From: Rugamonas rubra
GTDB taxonomy: Bacteria; Pseudomonadota; Gammaproteobacteria; Burkholderiales; Burkholderiaceae_D
Assembly (NCBI RefSeq): GCF_900114705.1
Contig: NZ_FOTW01000004.1
Location: forward strand, 62,001 to 126,000
Direction: 5' to 3'
Length of the DNA stretch: 64,000 nt
Shown here: positions 51,541 to 60,268 of the stretch, one piece after another
How positions within the stretch are numbered: the first letter of the stretch is position 1
How the letters are laid out: the number at the start of each line of letters is the position of its first letter
Notes under the pieces: generated by a model
Database searches by the model: none
What the model was told of the DNA's origin: nothing
What the model saw: only the letters and a program-made list of their open reading frames with translations
Translations under genes and position numbers: made by a program

Positions 51541-53394
51541 TCAGACCGGCTGCGCCTCGCCCTGCACGCTCTTCTGCGTCTGGTACAGCCGCGCGTACAG
51601 GCCGCCCTTGGCCAGCAGGGCCGTGTGGCTGCCCATCTCGGCGATGCGGCCGCCGTCGAGCACGACGATGCGGTCGGCGTTCTCGATGGTCGACAGGCGG
51701 TGCGCGATGACCACCGTGGTGCGGCCGCGCATCAGCACCTCCAGCGCCGCCTGCACCAGCCGTTCCGACTCGGTGTCGAGCGCGCTGGTGGCCTCGTCGA
51801 GGATCAGGATGGGCGCGTCCTTGTACAGCGCGCGGGCGATGGCCAGGCGCTGGCGCTGGCCGCCGGACAGACGCAGGCCGTTCTCGCCGACGGCGGTCTG
51901 GTAGCCCTGCGGCTGGCGTTCGATGAACTCGTGGGCGTGGGCGGCGCGCGCCGCCGCCTCGACCCGCGCCAGCGACGGCTCCGGGTCGCCGTAGGCGATG
52001 TTGGCCGCCAGCGTGTCGTTGAACAACACTACGTCCTGGCTGACCAGGGCGATCTGCCGGCGTAGCGCGGCCAGCTGGTAGTCGCGCAGGTCGACGCCGT
52101 CGAGCAGGATGGCGCCGCTGCTGACGTCGTAGAAGCGCGGCAGCAGGCTGGCCAGGGTGGTCTTGCCGCTGCCCGAGCTGCCCACCAGCGCCACCGTTTC
52201 GCCGGCGGCGATGTCGAGCGACACCTGGTGCAGGGCGGGGCGGCTGTCGGCGTCGCCGGCCTGGTAGTGGAAGCCGACCGATTGCAGCGACAAACGGCCC
52301 TCGGTGCGCGCCGGCGCCAGCGTGCCGGTGTCGGTCTCGGTGGCGATGTCGATCAGGCCGAACACCGATTCGGCGGCGGCCAGGCCGCGCTGCAGCGGCT
52401 CGTTGACCTTGGTCAGGTTCTTGATCGGCGTCTGCATCGCCATCAGCGAGCCCATGAAGGCGACGAAGGCGCCCGGCGACAGCGCGCCGGCCTGGGCGCG
52501 CAGCAGCGCGAAGTAGATCACCGACGACAGCGTGATGCCGACCAACAGCATGATGACGCCGGAGTTGAGCGCGGCGGTGGCGGCGTGCTTGACGGCCAGC
52601 TGGCGGTTCAGCTTGACCACGCGGTCGAAGCGGCGCTGCTCGTATGGCTGGCCGCCGAAGATCTTCACCACGCGCTGGCCGCTGATGCTCTCGTCGAGCA
52701 CATTGGTCAGCTCGCCCATGGCCTGCTGCGCGCTCTGGCTCAGGTGGCGCATGCGCCGGCCGGCGAAGGTGACGATGATGGCCACCAGCGGCAGCAGGCC
52801 GAGGCAGAACAGCGCCAACTGCCAGTCGATGGCGAACAACGACAGCAGGTAGCCGACCGTGGCCACCGAGTCGCGCACCAGCACGTTGAGCACGTTCAGG
52901 CCGGCCTGCGACACCTGGCTGGCGTCGTAGGCGATCTGCGACAGCGTGGTGCCGGTCGAGGAGTTGTCGTAGAACTTGTTGGGCAGGCGCAGCACGCGGG
53001 AGAACATCGACTCGCGCAGGTTGGCCTGCACCCGGCTGCTCAACCAGGCCGCGCCGTAGTCGCCGGAGAAGGTCGACAGCATGCGCACCAGCGCCAGGCC
53101 GCAGATGATGGCGGGGATGGCCCACAGCGCCGCCTTCGACGGCTCGTTCGGCAGCAGCGCGTGCAGCCAGCCCTGCACCATGCCGAGCAGGCCGCCGGCG
53201 GCGCCGCCACGGGCGCCGGCCATGCCGCCCATGGCGCTGCCGGGCGCCAGCGCGTCGACCACGTTTTGTAGTTGGCGGATCAGCAGCACGTCGGTGGCCG
53301 AGGCGATGCCCACGGCCAGCAGCGTGGCGCCGACGATCGGGCCGTAGGGGCGGAATTGCCGCAGCAGGCGGAAATAGAGTTGACGACTTTGCAC
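51541..53394 (-). CDS. msbA: Lipid A export ABC transporter ATP-binding/permease MsbA
   Basis: The 617-residue half-transporter flips lipid A–core across the inner membrane as a homodimer. Six membrane helices lie in about 1-330 (TLLAVGIASATDVLLIRQLQ, GDYGAAWLSSRVQANLRESMFSRVLRLP, LSQIAYDASQV). The ATPase domain has GSSGSGKTTL (Walker A), LSGGQRQRLAIARAL (signature), ILILDEATSALD (Walker B) and IAHRLSTIENADRI (switch). A Gly/Ala-rich insert near residues 50-75 (GSAMGGMAGARGGAAGG) is longer than in Escherichia coli. GTG 53394 is chosen by alignment with the family; the upstream open frame to 53562 has no match and no good ribosome binding site was seen for either. Confidence 0.9.
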   Translation of the reverse strand: MQSRQLYFRLLRQFRPYGPIVGATLLAVGIASATDVLLIRQLQNVVDALAPGSAMGGMAGARGGAAGGLLGMVQGWLHALLPNEPSKAALWAIPAIICGLALVRMLSTFSGDYGAAWLSSRVQANLRESMFSRVLRLPNKFYDNSSTGTTLSQIAYDASQVSQAGLNVLNVLVRDSVATVGYLLSLFAIDWQLALFCLGLLPLVAIIVTFAGRRMRHLSQSAQQAMGELTNVLDESISGQRVVKIFGGQPYEQRRFDRVVKLNRQLAVKHAATAALNSGVIMLLVGITLSSVIYFALLRAQAGALSPGAFVAFMGSLMAMQTPIKNLTKVNEPLQRGLAAAESVFGLIDIATETDTGTLAPARTEGRLSLQSVGFHYQAGDADSRPALHQVSLDIAAGETVALVGSSGSGKTTLASLLPRFYDVSSGAILLDGVDLRDYQLAALRRQIALVSQDVVLFNDTLAANIAYGDPEPSLARVEAAARAAHAHEFIERQPQGYQTAVGENGLRLSGGQRQRLAIARALYKDAPILILDEATSALDTESERLVQAALEVLMRGRTTVVIAHRLSTIENADRIVVLDGGRIAEMGSHTALLAKGGLYARLYQTQKSVQGEAQPV

Positions 53395-53588
53395 GGGGGA
53401 CGGGGAGTGGGCAAGGAAGGCTGCATTGTACCCGCCTTGCCCGGGGCGCAGGCGGCCCGGCTGTGTTGTGGATCTGAAACATCCAACGGAAAATTCCGCT
53501 AGAAGTTTCCATTGTGAAATCATTGAGCCGTTCGGCGGGAATACACTGGCCCCGTGATGCATCGTTCCCGTTCCACACAGGAGTCCAG

Positions 53589-53999
53589 ATGAAACGTCTT
53601 CTTCAACGCGCCGTGCCCATGCTGGTGTTGGCCGCGCTGGCCGCGCCGGCCTCGGCCGAGCTGGTCATCATCGTCAATCCGCAGAACCCGGCCAGCCGCA
53701 TGTTCCCCTCGCAGGCGGCGCAGTTCTTCCTCGGCGGCTCGGTGCTGTTCACGCCGGTCGAGCAGGCCGAGGGCACGGCCATCCGCGCCGAGTTCTGCCA
53801 GAAGGTGCTGGAGAAGTCGCCGGCCCAGGTCGAGGCGATCTGGTCGAAGATCGTCTTCACCGCCAAGGGCAAGGCGCCCAAGGAGTACAAGACCAGCGCC
53901 GAGGTGAAGAAGGCCGTCAGCGCCAACCTCAACGCCATCGGCTACATCGAAAAGGCGGCGCTCGACGACAGCGTCAAGGTGGTCGCCACCGTCCCCTGA
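53589..53999 (+). CDS. Small secreted phosphate-binding-like (PstS-type) protein
   Basis: The 136-residue product has a signal peptide (about 1-23, LAALAAPASA) and a single lobe like the periplasmic phosphate-binding fold: ELVIIVNPQNPASRMFPSQAAQFFLG, RAEFCQKVLEKSPAQVEAIWSK, and a final NAIGYIEKAALDDSVKVV. It is less than half the length of PstS. AGGAG sits before ATG 53589. The porin-like gene follows after 41 bases, so the pair may serve one uptake route. Confidence 0.85.
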   Translation: MKRLLQRAVPMLVLAALAAPASAELVIIVNPQNPASRMFPSQAAQFFLGGSVLFTPVEQAEGTAIRAEFCQKVLEKSPAQVEAIWSKIVFTAKGKAPKEYKTSAEVKKAVSANLNAIGYIEKAALDDSVKVVATVP

Positions 54000-54040
54000 C
54001 CCGGCCCGGCCCCATTCTTCCCCCATTTGGAGACAGCTCG

Positions 54041-55210
54041 ATGAAAAAGACAATCATGGCCTGGGCGATCGCCTCGCTGGCCGCCGGCAGCGCCGCCGCG
54101 ATCGACCTGGCCGAGGACGGCTCGCTCAGGCTCACCGGCTTCTACAACCTCACCGCCGGCAAGGTGCTGAGCGGCTCGGCGCAGGGCAGCAGCGCGCCGT
54201 GGAGCTACCAGCAGTGGCAGTGCCCGTGCACCATGCAGGGCTGGGAATACACCTCGGTCTACCAAAAGAGCGAGGGCTGGCAGGTCGACCAGGAGTCGCT
54301 GGTCGGCGTGCAGATCAAGAAGGAGTTCTCGCCGACGCTGTCGGCCACGGCGCAGTTGGTGGCGCGCGCGCGCAACCCGAACCACGGCTCGCGGCCGACG
54401 CTGGACTGGGCCTACCTGACCTGGCAGCCCTCGGCCGACTCGGCCTGGACCTTCCAGGCCGGCCAGTTCCGCATTCCGTTGTACTACTACAGCGACTACC
54501 TGTACATCGGCTACGCCTACCCGTGGGTGCGGCCGGCGCCGGACGTCTACGGCTGGCCGATCTACGCCTACCAGGGCGCCAACGCCAGCTACCGCACCCA
54601 GCTCGGCGCCTCCGACTGGGCCGCCACCTTCCACGTCTGGGGCGGCGAGTACACGCAGAAGAACGACGCCTACGACACACTGATCTACTACACCACGCCG
54701 ACCCACGAGTCGTGGAAGAACATCGTCGGCGGCTCGGTCACGGCCAACAACGGCGTGGTCGACGTGCGCGCCATGACCATGTGGTACAAGGCCAGCACCT
54801 GGCAGGACGCGCCCGGCGGCGGCCGCACCATGCTGGTGGACGGCCAGGGCACGCGCATCATGGGCCTGTCGGCCAATATGGACTACAAAAACTGGCTGAT
54901 CAAGTCGGAGGTGGACCGCTACGAGCAGGTCGACGCCGCCAAGGGCATCAACAACATCTACAAGTACGCGCTGGTCGGCGTCGGCTACCAGTACGGCGCC
55001 TGGACGCCGATGGTCACCTTCTCGCGCTACCGCACGGTGACCGAGCCGATCGAGGGGCGCAACACGCAGTACCTGTCGCTGCGCTGGGACTTCCGCAAGA
55101 ACACCGCGCTCAAGCTGCAGTACGACGTCAGCAAGGACAAGTCGCACTACAGCTATCCCTTCTTCGGCGACTCCAAACTGCTGTCGGTGTCGCTGCAAGG
55201 GATCTTCTAA
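54041..55210 (+). CDS. Porin-like outer-membrane protein
   Basis: The 389-residue product has a signal peptide (about 1-20, SLAAGSAAA) and many aromatic beta strands: LRLTGFYNLTAG, VQIKKEFSPTLSATAQLVARARN, WTFQAGQFRIPLYYYSDY, WAATFHVWGGEYTQKN, and ending LSVSLQGIF with the terminal Phe typical of outer-membrane barrels. It resembles general porins encoded after PstS-like small proteins. A tryptophan- and tyrosine-rich loop (YQQWQCPCTMQGW) contains two cysteines that could pair. GGAG lies before ATG 54041. Confidence 0.83.
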   Translation: MKKTIMAWAIASLAAGSAAAIDLAEDGSLRLTGFYNLTAGKVLSGSAQGSSAPWSYQQWQCPCTMQGWEYTSVYQKSEGWQVDQESLVGVQIKKEFSPTLSATAQLVARARNPNHGSRPTLDWAYLTWQPSADSAWTFQAGQFRIPLYYYSDYLYIGYAYPWVRPAPDVYGWPIYAYQGANASYRTQLGASDWAATFHVWGGEYTQKNDAYDTLIYYTTPTHESWKNIVGGSVTANNGVVDVRAMTMWYKASTWQDAPGGGRTMLVDGQGTRIMGLSANMDYKNWLIKSEVDRYEQVDAAKGINNIYKYALVGVGYQYGAWTPMVTFSRYRTVTEPIEGRNTQYLSLRWDFRKNTALKLQYDVSKDKSHYSYPFFGDSKLLSVSLQGIF

Positions 55211-55257
55211 CCACTCAAGACGCCAGCGGCCGCAAGACCGGCCGACGGCGGCGAGCC

Positions 55258-55283
55258 AGGGTCAGACCCTAGGGTCTGACCCT
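55258..55283. repeat. Dispersed palindrome, copy D (13-0-13)
   Basis: AGGGTCAGACCCT directly followed by AGGGTCTGACCCT, the same 26-base palindrome as copy C and preceded by CGAGCC like copy B. It lies between the porin-like gene and the amidohydrolase gene. Confidence 0.9.
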
Positions 55284-55447
55284 CGATGTGCGCCGTTGGG
55301 TTCTCTTAGCATGGCTGCAGGCGGACCGCACCCTCGCTGCCTAGCGGCCCAAGCACGCCGCAGTTGGAACGGCGCGCAAAACTCGCTACACTCTGCTCCG
55401 TGTGAAGCGCCGCGCCTACCGGCGCGGCTTCCCAGCGGAGAGAGTCG

Positions 55448-57127
55448 ATGCGCCTGAAAAAACTGCAGTGTTCCATGTCCGTCCTGGCCGCGTTGGCCAC
55501 CATCGCCGCCGCCAGCGCGCCGGCGCGCGCCGCCACCGTGATCGACAACGCCAAGGGCCACACCCTGAACGCCGCCGGCAAGCTGGTCGCCTTCTCCTCG
55601 CTGGCCTTCGACGACGCCGGCAAGATCGTCGCCGTCGGCGACGCCAAGCGGGTGGCCGCCAAGGCGCCCGGCGCGCGCCACATCGACCTGGGCGGCAAGG
55701 GCCTGCTGCCCGGCCTGATCGACGCCCACGGCCACGTCTTCGGCCTGGGCCAGATCGCCGCCGGCATCGAGTTGTACAGCTCCACCTCGCTGGCCGGCGC
55801 GCTGAAAACCGTGGCCGAGTTCGGCCGCGCCCAGCCGCAACGCAGCTGGTTGATCGGCAACGGCTGGAACCAGGAGATCTGGCGGCTGGGCCGCTTCCCC
55901 ACCGCCGCCGAGCTGGACGGCGCCGAGGCGGCGCGGCCGGTCTGGCTGCGCCGCGTCGACGGCCACGCCGGCTGGGCCAACAGCCGCGCCCTGCAACTGG
56001 CCGGCATCACGCGCGACACGCCCGACCCGGCCGGCGGCAAGATCGAGCGCGACGCCGCCGGCGACGCCACCGGCGTGCTGGTCGACGGCGCCATGGAGCT
56101 GGTCGACCGCGTGCTGCCGGCGCCCACCGTGGCCGAGCAGCGCGCCGCCCTCGACGGCGCCCTGGCCGGCCTGGCGCGGGTCGGCCTGACCAGCGTGCAC
56201 GACGCCGGCATCGGCGCCGGCGAGGACGCGCTGTTCCGCAGCTACGCCGACCAGGGCAAGCTGAGCGCCCGCGTCTACGCCATGATCTTCGACACCGGCG
56301 CCGACTTCGACGCCCTGTCGGCCAAGGGACCGCTCAATTCCTACGCCGGCGACATGTACGCGCTGCGCGCCGTCAAGCTGGTCTCCGACGGCGCGCTGGG
56401 CAGCCGTGGCGCCGCGCTGCTGGCGCCGTACAGCGACATGCCGTCGACCAGCGGCCTGCTGTTCCACAAGGACGCCGAGATGCGGGCGCGCATGGAGAAG
56501 GCGATGAAGGCCGGCTACCAGGTCAACGTGCACGCCATCGGCGACGCCGGCAACCGCCAGATCCTCGACGGCTACCAGGCGCTGATCGCCAAGTACCACA
56601 ACGGCGCGCTGCGCCACCGCGTCGAGCACGCCCAGGTGGTGGCGCTGGAGGACATCCCGCGCTTCAAGACGCTGGGCGTGATCCCGTCGATGCAGCCGAC
56701 CCACGCCACCTCGGACCAGAACATGGCCGAGCAGCGCGTCGGCCCGCAGCGCATCAAGGGCGCCTACGCCTGGCGCACTTTCCTGGCGCAGGGCTCGAGG
56801 ATCGCCTGCGGCTCGGACTTCCCGATCGAGTCGCCCAATCCCTTCGAGGGCATCCACGCCGCCGTCACGCGGCAGAACAACGCCGGCGTGCCGGCCGGCG
56901 GCTGGTACAAGCGGCAGGCCGTGACGCTGACCGAGGCGCTGCGCTGCTTCACCCTGGACGCGGCCTACGCGGCGCACCAGGAGAAGGTGATCGGCTCGCT
57001 GGAGCCGGGCAAGTGGGCCGACTTCATCGTCACCGAGCGGGACTTGTTCAGCGTGCCGGCCGAGCGGATCGGCAAAATCGAGGTGCTGCAAACCTGGGTG
57101 GCCGGCAAGCGGGTGTTCCAGAAGTAG
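55448..57127 (+). CDS. YtcJ-type amidohydrolase, exported
   Basis: The 559-residue product has a signal peptide (about 1-30, ending SAPARA) and metal-binding motifs LPGLIDAHGHVFG (HxH), VHAIGDAGNRQILDGY, HRVEHAQVVALEDIPRF and CGSDFPIESPNPFEGI. It lacks a carbamylated-lysine signature that I can recognise, as is usual in this group. The substrate is unknown. It is a diverged paralogue of the enzyme at 32422-34221 (shared RDTPDPxxGKI and DxxDPxGKI-like stretches). ATG 55448 follows GGAGAG. Confidence 0.85.
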   Translation: MRLKKLQCSMSVLAALATIAAASAPARAATVIDNAKGHTLNAAGKLVAFSSLAFDDAGKIVAVGDAKRVAAKAPGARHIDLGGKGLLPGLIDAHGHVFGLGQIAAGIELYSSTSLAGALKTVAEFGRAQPQRSWLIGNGWNQEIWRLGRFPTAAELDGAEAARPVWLRRVDGHAGWANSRALQLAGITRDTPDPAGGKIERDAAGDATGVLVDGAMELVDRVLPAPTVAEQRAALDGALAGLARVGLTSVHDAGIGAGEDALFRSYADQGKLSARVYAMIFDTGADFDALSAKGPLNSYAGDMYALRAVKLVSDGALGSRGAALLAPYSDMPSTSGLLFHKDAEMRARMEKAMKAGYQVNVHAIGDAGNRQILDGYQALIAKYHNGALRHRVEHAQVVALEDIPRFKTLGVIPSMQPTHATSDQNMAEQRVGPQRIKGAYAWRTFLAQGSRIACGSDFPIESPNPFEGIHAAVTRQNNAGVPAGGWYKRQAVTLTEALRCFTLDAAYAAHQEKVIGSLEPGKWADFIVTERDLFSVPAERIGKIEVLQTWVAGKRVFQK

Positions 57128-57147
57128 GGCGGGGAGGGCGCGGCGGC

Positions 57148-57741
57148 TCAGTCGTCCAGTGAAAGTGCTTCCGCCGTGCGCTGCAGGATGTCCATCTGCA
57201 GCGCGCGGGAGCGCAAAGCGGCGATGCGGTCTAGCAGCCCGATCTTGCTGTCGGCCTTCATGCGGTCGGCGTCGGCCATCCGTCCGACGAGTGCTTCCAG
57301 TTCATCGATATTGCTCACCTTGTGAAACTGCTTTTCCTTGTCGAGGAAGACCAGCGAGTTCTTCTTGCGGCTGAGTAGCTCGATGACATTACTCAGTGTG
57401 CCGGTGCTTTTTGCATCCCAAATCATTAGGCCGACATCCGCCGCTTCGGCCATTTCGATATCCTTGGCGGTGAAGTAGGCGCGGCTGCCCTTGGGGTGGT
57501 AGGAGGTGACGCCATGCACTGGCCAGCCGCCGATATTGTTGCGTGGCTTGCCGCCCGCGCAGTAGACGGTGGTATTGCGCGCGCCGTTCTCGTGAAGGAA
57601 TTTCTGTATGGCCGTGTCCACCCCATCGGCGTCGCCAACCAGCACCGCGTAATCGCCAACAACGATGTTCATCATCCGTGTCTGCGCCTTGGCGTGCAGG
57701 TGTTTGATGTTGATCGATCCGGCGATAAATACGGTAGTCAT
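57148..57741 (-). CDS. SLOG (DprA/LOG-like) nucleotide-binding protein, ShosA-like antitoxin candidate
   Basis: The 197-residue protein has an N-terminal Rossmann-like strand (TTVFIAGSINI), the SLOG nucleotide-binding VVGDYAVLVGDADGVDTAI at about 28-45, a loop GGKPRNNIGG at 63-72, and MIWDAKSTGTLSNVI at 106-120, a common SLOG third motif. A helical tail follows (165-197). ATG 57741 overlaps the stop of the upstream PRTase gene by ATGA. SLOG domains bind nucleotide-type signals. The coupling to a stand-alone PRTase and the lower GC (52% in the 60 bases from 57361 against 82% from 59041, counted by hand) fit the antitoxin half of a ShosTA-type pair. Confidence 0.75.
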   Translation of the reverse strand: MTTVFIAGSINIKHLHAKAQTRMMNIVVGDYAVLVGDADGVDTAIQKFLHENGARNTTVYCAGGKPRNNIGGWPVHGVTSYHPKGSRAYFTAKDIEMAEAADVGLMIWDAKSTGTLSNVIELLSRKKNSLVFLDKEKQFHKVSNIDELEALVGRMADADRMKADSKIGLLDRIAALRSRALQMDILQRTAEALSLDD

Positions 57742-58397
57742 TTCGGTCGTTTCCAGGTGAACGCGGCCACATATACCTTGGCGATTTTCTCACATGCGCG
57801 CAGCGCCTCGCAGGCTGCATTCAACGATGCGCCCGTGTCGTGCAAGTCGTCCAGCAGCAGAGCATTCCACCGGCCCTCGCCACGAAATGTGTGCCCCAGA
57901 GTGATTTTACCCTTCAACGCGGCATCCTTGTCTTCACGTGTATGCATATCTTTGAGCTTTGCGCCGGTGCGTTGCCTCAGGAGGAAATTCTCGAACATGG
58001 GTACGTCAAGGAGCATCGCCAAGTGCGCTGCCACTTCTGTGACCGGTTGGCGTTGGCGATATTGACTCGGCGGCATCGGAACCACCATGCCAATGTCGGG
58101 CAGGTGAGGGCAAATGTCTTCATGAACAGCCTGGGCAAGAAGTTTCGCCTGGTCCCAGTGTTCCTCATATTTCAATTGGTACAAGGCTTCGCCCGCCGGT
58201 GTGCGCGTGTTGTCGAAGCGCGCATGGCCATACTCATCGTCGCCAATGTAGACGCTCTTCAGCATGTGTTTGTCCAGCGCGAAGCCCAGGTCCCAATCGC
58301 CGTGGAGCCGCTTGACGTGCGTTTGCATGGCCTCCTCCGTTATCGCAATCGGTATTTTCCCGTTGGGATAGGATCGCCCGGAAGGCCGGAGAGGCAT
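57738..58397 (-). CDS. Stand-alone phosphoribosyltransferase, ShosT-like toxin candidate
   Basis: The 219-residue protein carries a ComF-like PRTase fold: MVVPMPPSQYRQRQPVTEVAAHLAMLLDVP, QRTGAKLKDMHTREDK and the PRPP loop NALLLDDLHDTGASLNA with D183-D184. The first 100 residues (YIGDDEYGHARFDNTRT, AGEALYQLKYEEHWDQA) resemble the front of ComF-like proteins. Substrate is unknown. ATG 58397 is used; a TTG at 58412 is also in frame. It is first in a two-gene unit with the SLOG gene, 137 bases from hutU on the opposite strand, and has lower GC than the chromosome. Its relation to ComF, to the PRTase of the helicase at 2592, and to ShosT is by motif reading only. Confidence 0.75.
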   Translation of the reverse strand: MPLRPSGRSYPNGKIPIAITEEAMQTHVKRLHGDWDLGFALDKHMLKSVYIGDDEYGHARFDNTRTPAGEALYQLKYEEHWDQAKLLAQAVHEDICPHLPDIGMVVPMPPSQYRQRQPVTEVAAHLAMLLDVPMFENFLLRQRTGAKLKDMHTREDKDAALKGKITLGHTFRGEGRWNALLLDDLHDTGASLNAACEALRACEKIAKVYVAAFTWKRPK

Positions 58398-58431
58398 GTT
58401 ATCTTTTGTCAACTAAGAAACAAAAAACCGG

Positions 58432-58460
58432 TTGACTTGGTTGTATAGACAACCTATCCT
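58432..58460 (+). promoter_or_regulatory. hutU promoter with HutC operator in the spacer
   Basis: TTGACT at 58432-58437 and TATCCT at 58455-58460 are separated by exactly 17 bases. The palindrome GGTTGT-ATAG-ACAACC (58439-58454) fills almost the whole spacer and matches my recollection of HutC operators (TTGTATAGACAA). A repressor bound there would sit between -35 and -10, blocking the polymerase directly. Confidence 0.78.
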
Positions 58461-58534
58461 TCAAGGATGCGCGGGCCGGCGCATGGACCTTCGCGTCCGC
58501 GCGCCGGCCCGCCCCACCAACCTGAGGAGCCACC

Positions 58535-60247
58535 ATGACCACCCCTTCGAGCAGCCTGGACAACGATCCGCGTTTTGACGCCAGCCGCGACATCCGCGCC
58601 CCGCGCGGCCCCGAACTGAGCTGCAAGAACTGGGGCGCCGAGGCGGCCTACCGCATGATCCAGAACAACCTGGACAAGGAGGTGGCGGAAAATCCCAAGC
58701 ACCTGGTGGTGTACGGCGGCATCGGCCGCGCCGCCCGCAACTGGGCCTGCTACGACCAGATCCTCGCCTCGCTGCGCGAGCTGGAGGACGACCAGACATT
58801 GCTGATCCAGTCGGGCAAGCCGGTCGGCGTGTTCCAGACCCACGCCGACGCGCCGCGCGTGCTGATCGCCAACTCCAACCTGGTGCCGAAGTGGGCCAAC
58901 TGGGAGCACTTCAACGAACTCGACCGCAAGGGCCTGTTCATGTACGGCCAGATGACGGCCGGCAGCTGGATCTACATCGGCACCCAGGGCATCGTCCAGG
59001 GCACCTACGAGACCTTCGCCGAGGCCGGCCGCCAGCACTTCGGCGGCGACCTCAAGGGCCGCTGGGTGCTCACCGCCGGCCTGGGCGGCATGGGCGGCGC
59101 GCAGCCGCTGGCCGCCACCATGGCCGGCGCCGTGTCGCTGACCATCGAGTGCCAGCAGAGCAGCATCGACTTCCGCCTGCGCACCCGCTACCTCGACAAG
59201 CAGGCCGCCAGCATCGACGAGGCCATCGAGCTGATCAAGCTGCACAAGGCGGCCGGCGACGCCATCTCCATCGGCCTGCTGGGCAACGCCGCCGAGGTGC
59301 TGCCGGAGCTGGTCCGGCGCGCCAAGGCCGGCGGCGTGGTGCCCGACATGGTCACCGACCAGACCTCGGCGCACGACCTGATCAACGGCTACCTGCCGCT
59401 CGGCTGGAGCGTGGCCGAGTGGAAGGCGGCGCAGCAGGACAGCGCCCGCCACGCCGCCCTGACCGCCGCCGCCACCGAGTCCTGCGCCGTGCACGTGCGG
59501 GCCATGCTGGAGTTCCAGGCGCTGGGCGCCAAGGTGGTCGACTACGGCAACAACATCCGCCAGGTCGCCTTCGACCACGGCGTCGCCAAGGCCTTCGACT
59601 TCCCCGGCTTCGTGCCGGCCTACATCCGGCCCCAGTTCTGCGAGGGCCGCGGCCCGTTCCGCTGGGTGGCGCTGTCGGGCGATCCGGAGGACATCTACAA
59701 GACCGACGCCAAGATCAAGGAGCTGTTCCCGCACCATAAGCAGGTGCACCACTGGCTCGACATGGCGCGCGAGCGCATCGCCTTCCAGGGCCTGCCGGCG
59801 CGCATTTGCTGGCTGGGACTGGGCGAGCGCCACATCGCCGGCCTGGCCTTCAACGAGATGGTGCGCAGCGGCGAGCTGAAGGCGCCCATCGTCATCGGCC
59901 GCGACCACCTGGACACCGGCTCGGTGGCCAGCCCCAACCGCGAAACCGAGAGCATGAAGGACGGCACCGACGCCGTCTCCGACTGGCCGCTGCTGAACGC
60001 GCTGCTCAACACCGCCGGCGGCGCCACCTGGGTCTCGCTGCACCACGGCGGCGGCGTCGGCATGGGATACTCGCAGCACTCCGGCGTGGTGATCGTCGCC
60101 GACGGCACCGACGCTGCGGCCAAGCGCCTTGCCCGCGTGCTGGTCAACGACAGCGGCTCGGGCGTGATGCGCCACGCCGACGCCGGCTACGAGACGGCGG
60201 TGGCGTGCGCCAAGCGCAACCACCTGAACCTCCCCATGATCAAGTAA
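58535..60247 (+). CDS. hutU: Urocanate hydratase
   Basis: The 570-residue NAD-dependent urocanase converts urocanate to imidazolonepropionate. Conserved stretches include [84 protein letters not shown] and [21 protein letters not shown] lies 6 bases before ATG 58535. Length is normal. It is the first gene of hutUHGF and sits behind the HutC-controlled promoter. Confidence 0.98.
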   Translation: MTTPSSSLDNDPRFDASRDIRAPRGPELSCKNWGAEAAYRMIQNNLDKEVAENPKHLVVYGGIGRAARNWACYDQILASLRELEDDQTLLIQSGKPVGVFQTHADAPRVLIANSNLVPKWANWEHFNELDRKGLFMYGQMTAGSWIYIGTQGIVQGTYETFAEAGRQHFGGDLKGRWVLTAGLGGMGGAQPLAATMAGAVSLTIECQQSSIDFRLRTRYLDKQAASIDEAIELIKLHKAAGDAISIGLLGNAAEVLPELVRRAKAGGVVPDMVTDQTSAHDLINGYLPLGWSVAEWKAAQQDSARHAALTAAATESCAVHVRAMLEFQALGAKVVDYGNNIRQVAFDHGVAKAFDFPGFVPAYIRPQFCEGRGPFRWVALSGDPEDIYKTDAKIKELFPHHKQVHHWLDMARERIAFQGLPARICWLGLGERHIAGLAFNEMVRSGELKAPIVIGRDHLDTGSVASPNRETESMKDGTDAVSDWPLLNALLNTAGGATWVSLHHGGGVGMGYSQHSGVVIVADGTDAAAKRLARVLVNDSGSGVMRHADAGYETAVACAKRNHLNLPMIK

Positions 60248-60268
60248 ATCCACACGAAAGCGAATTCA

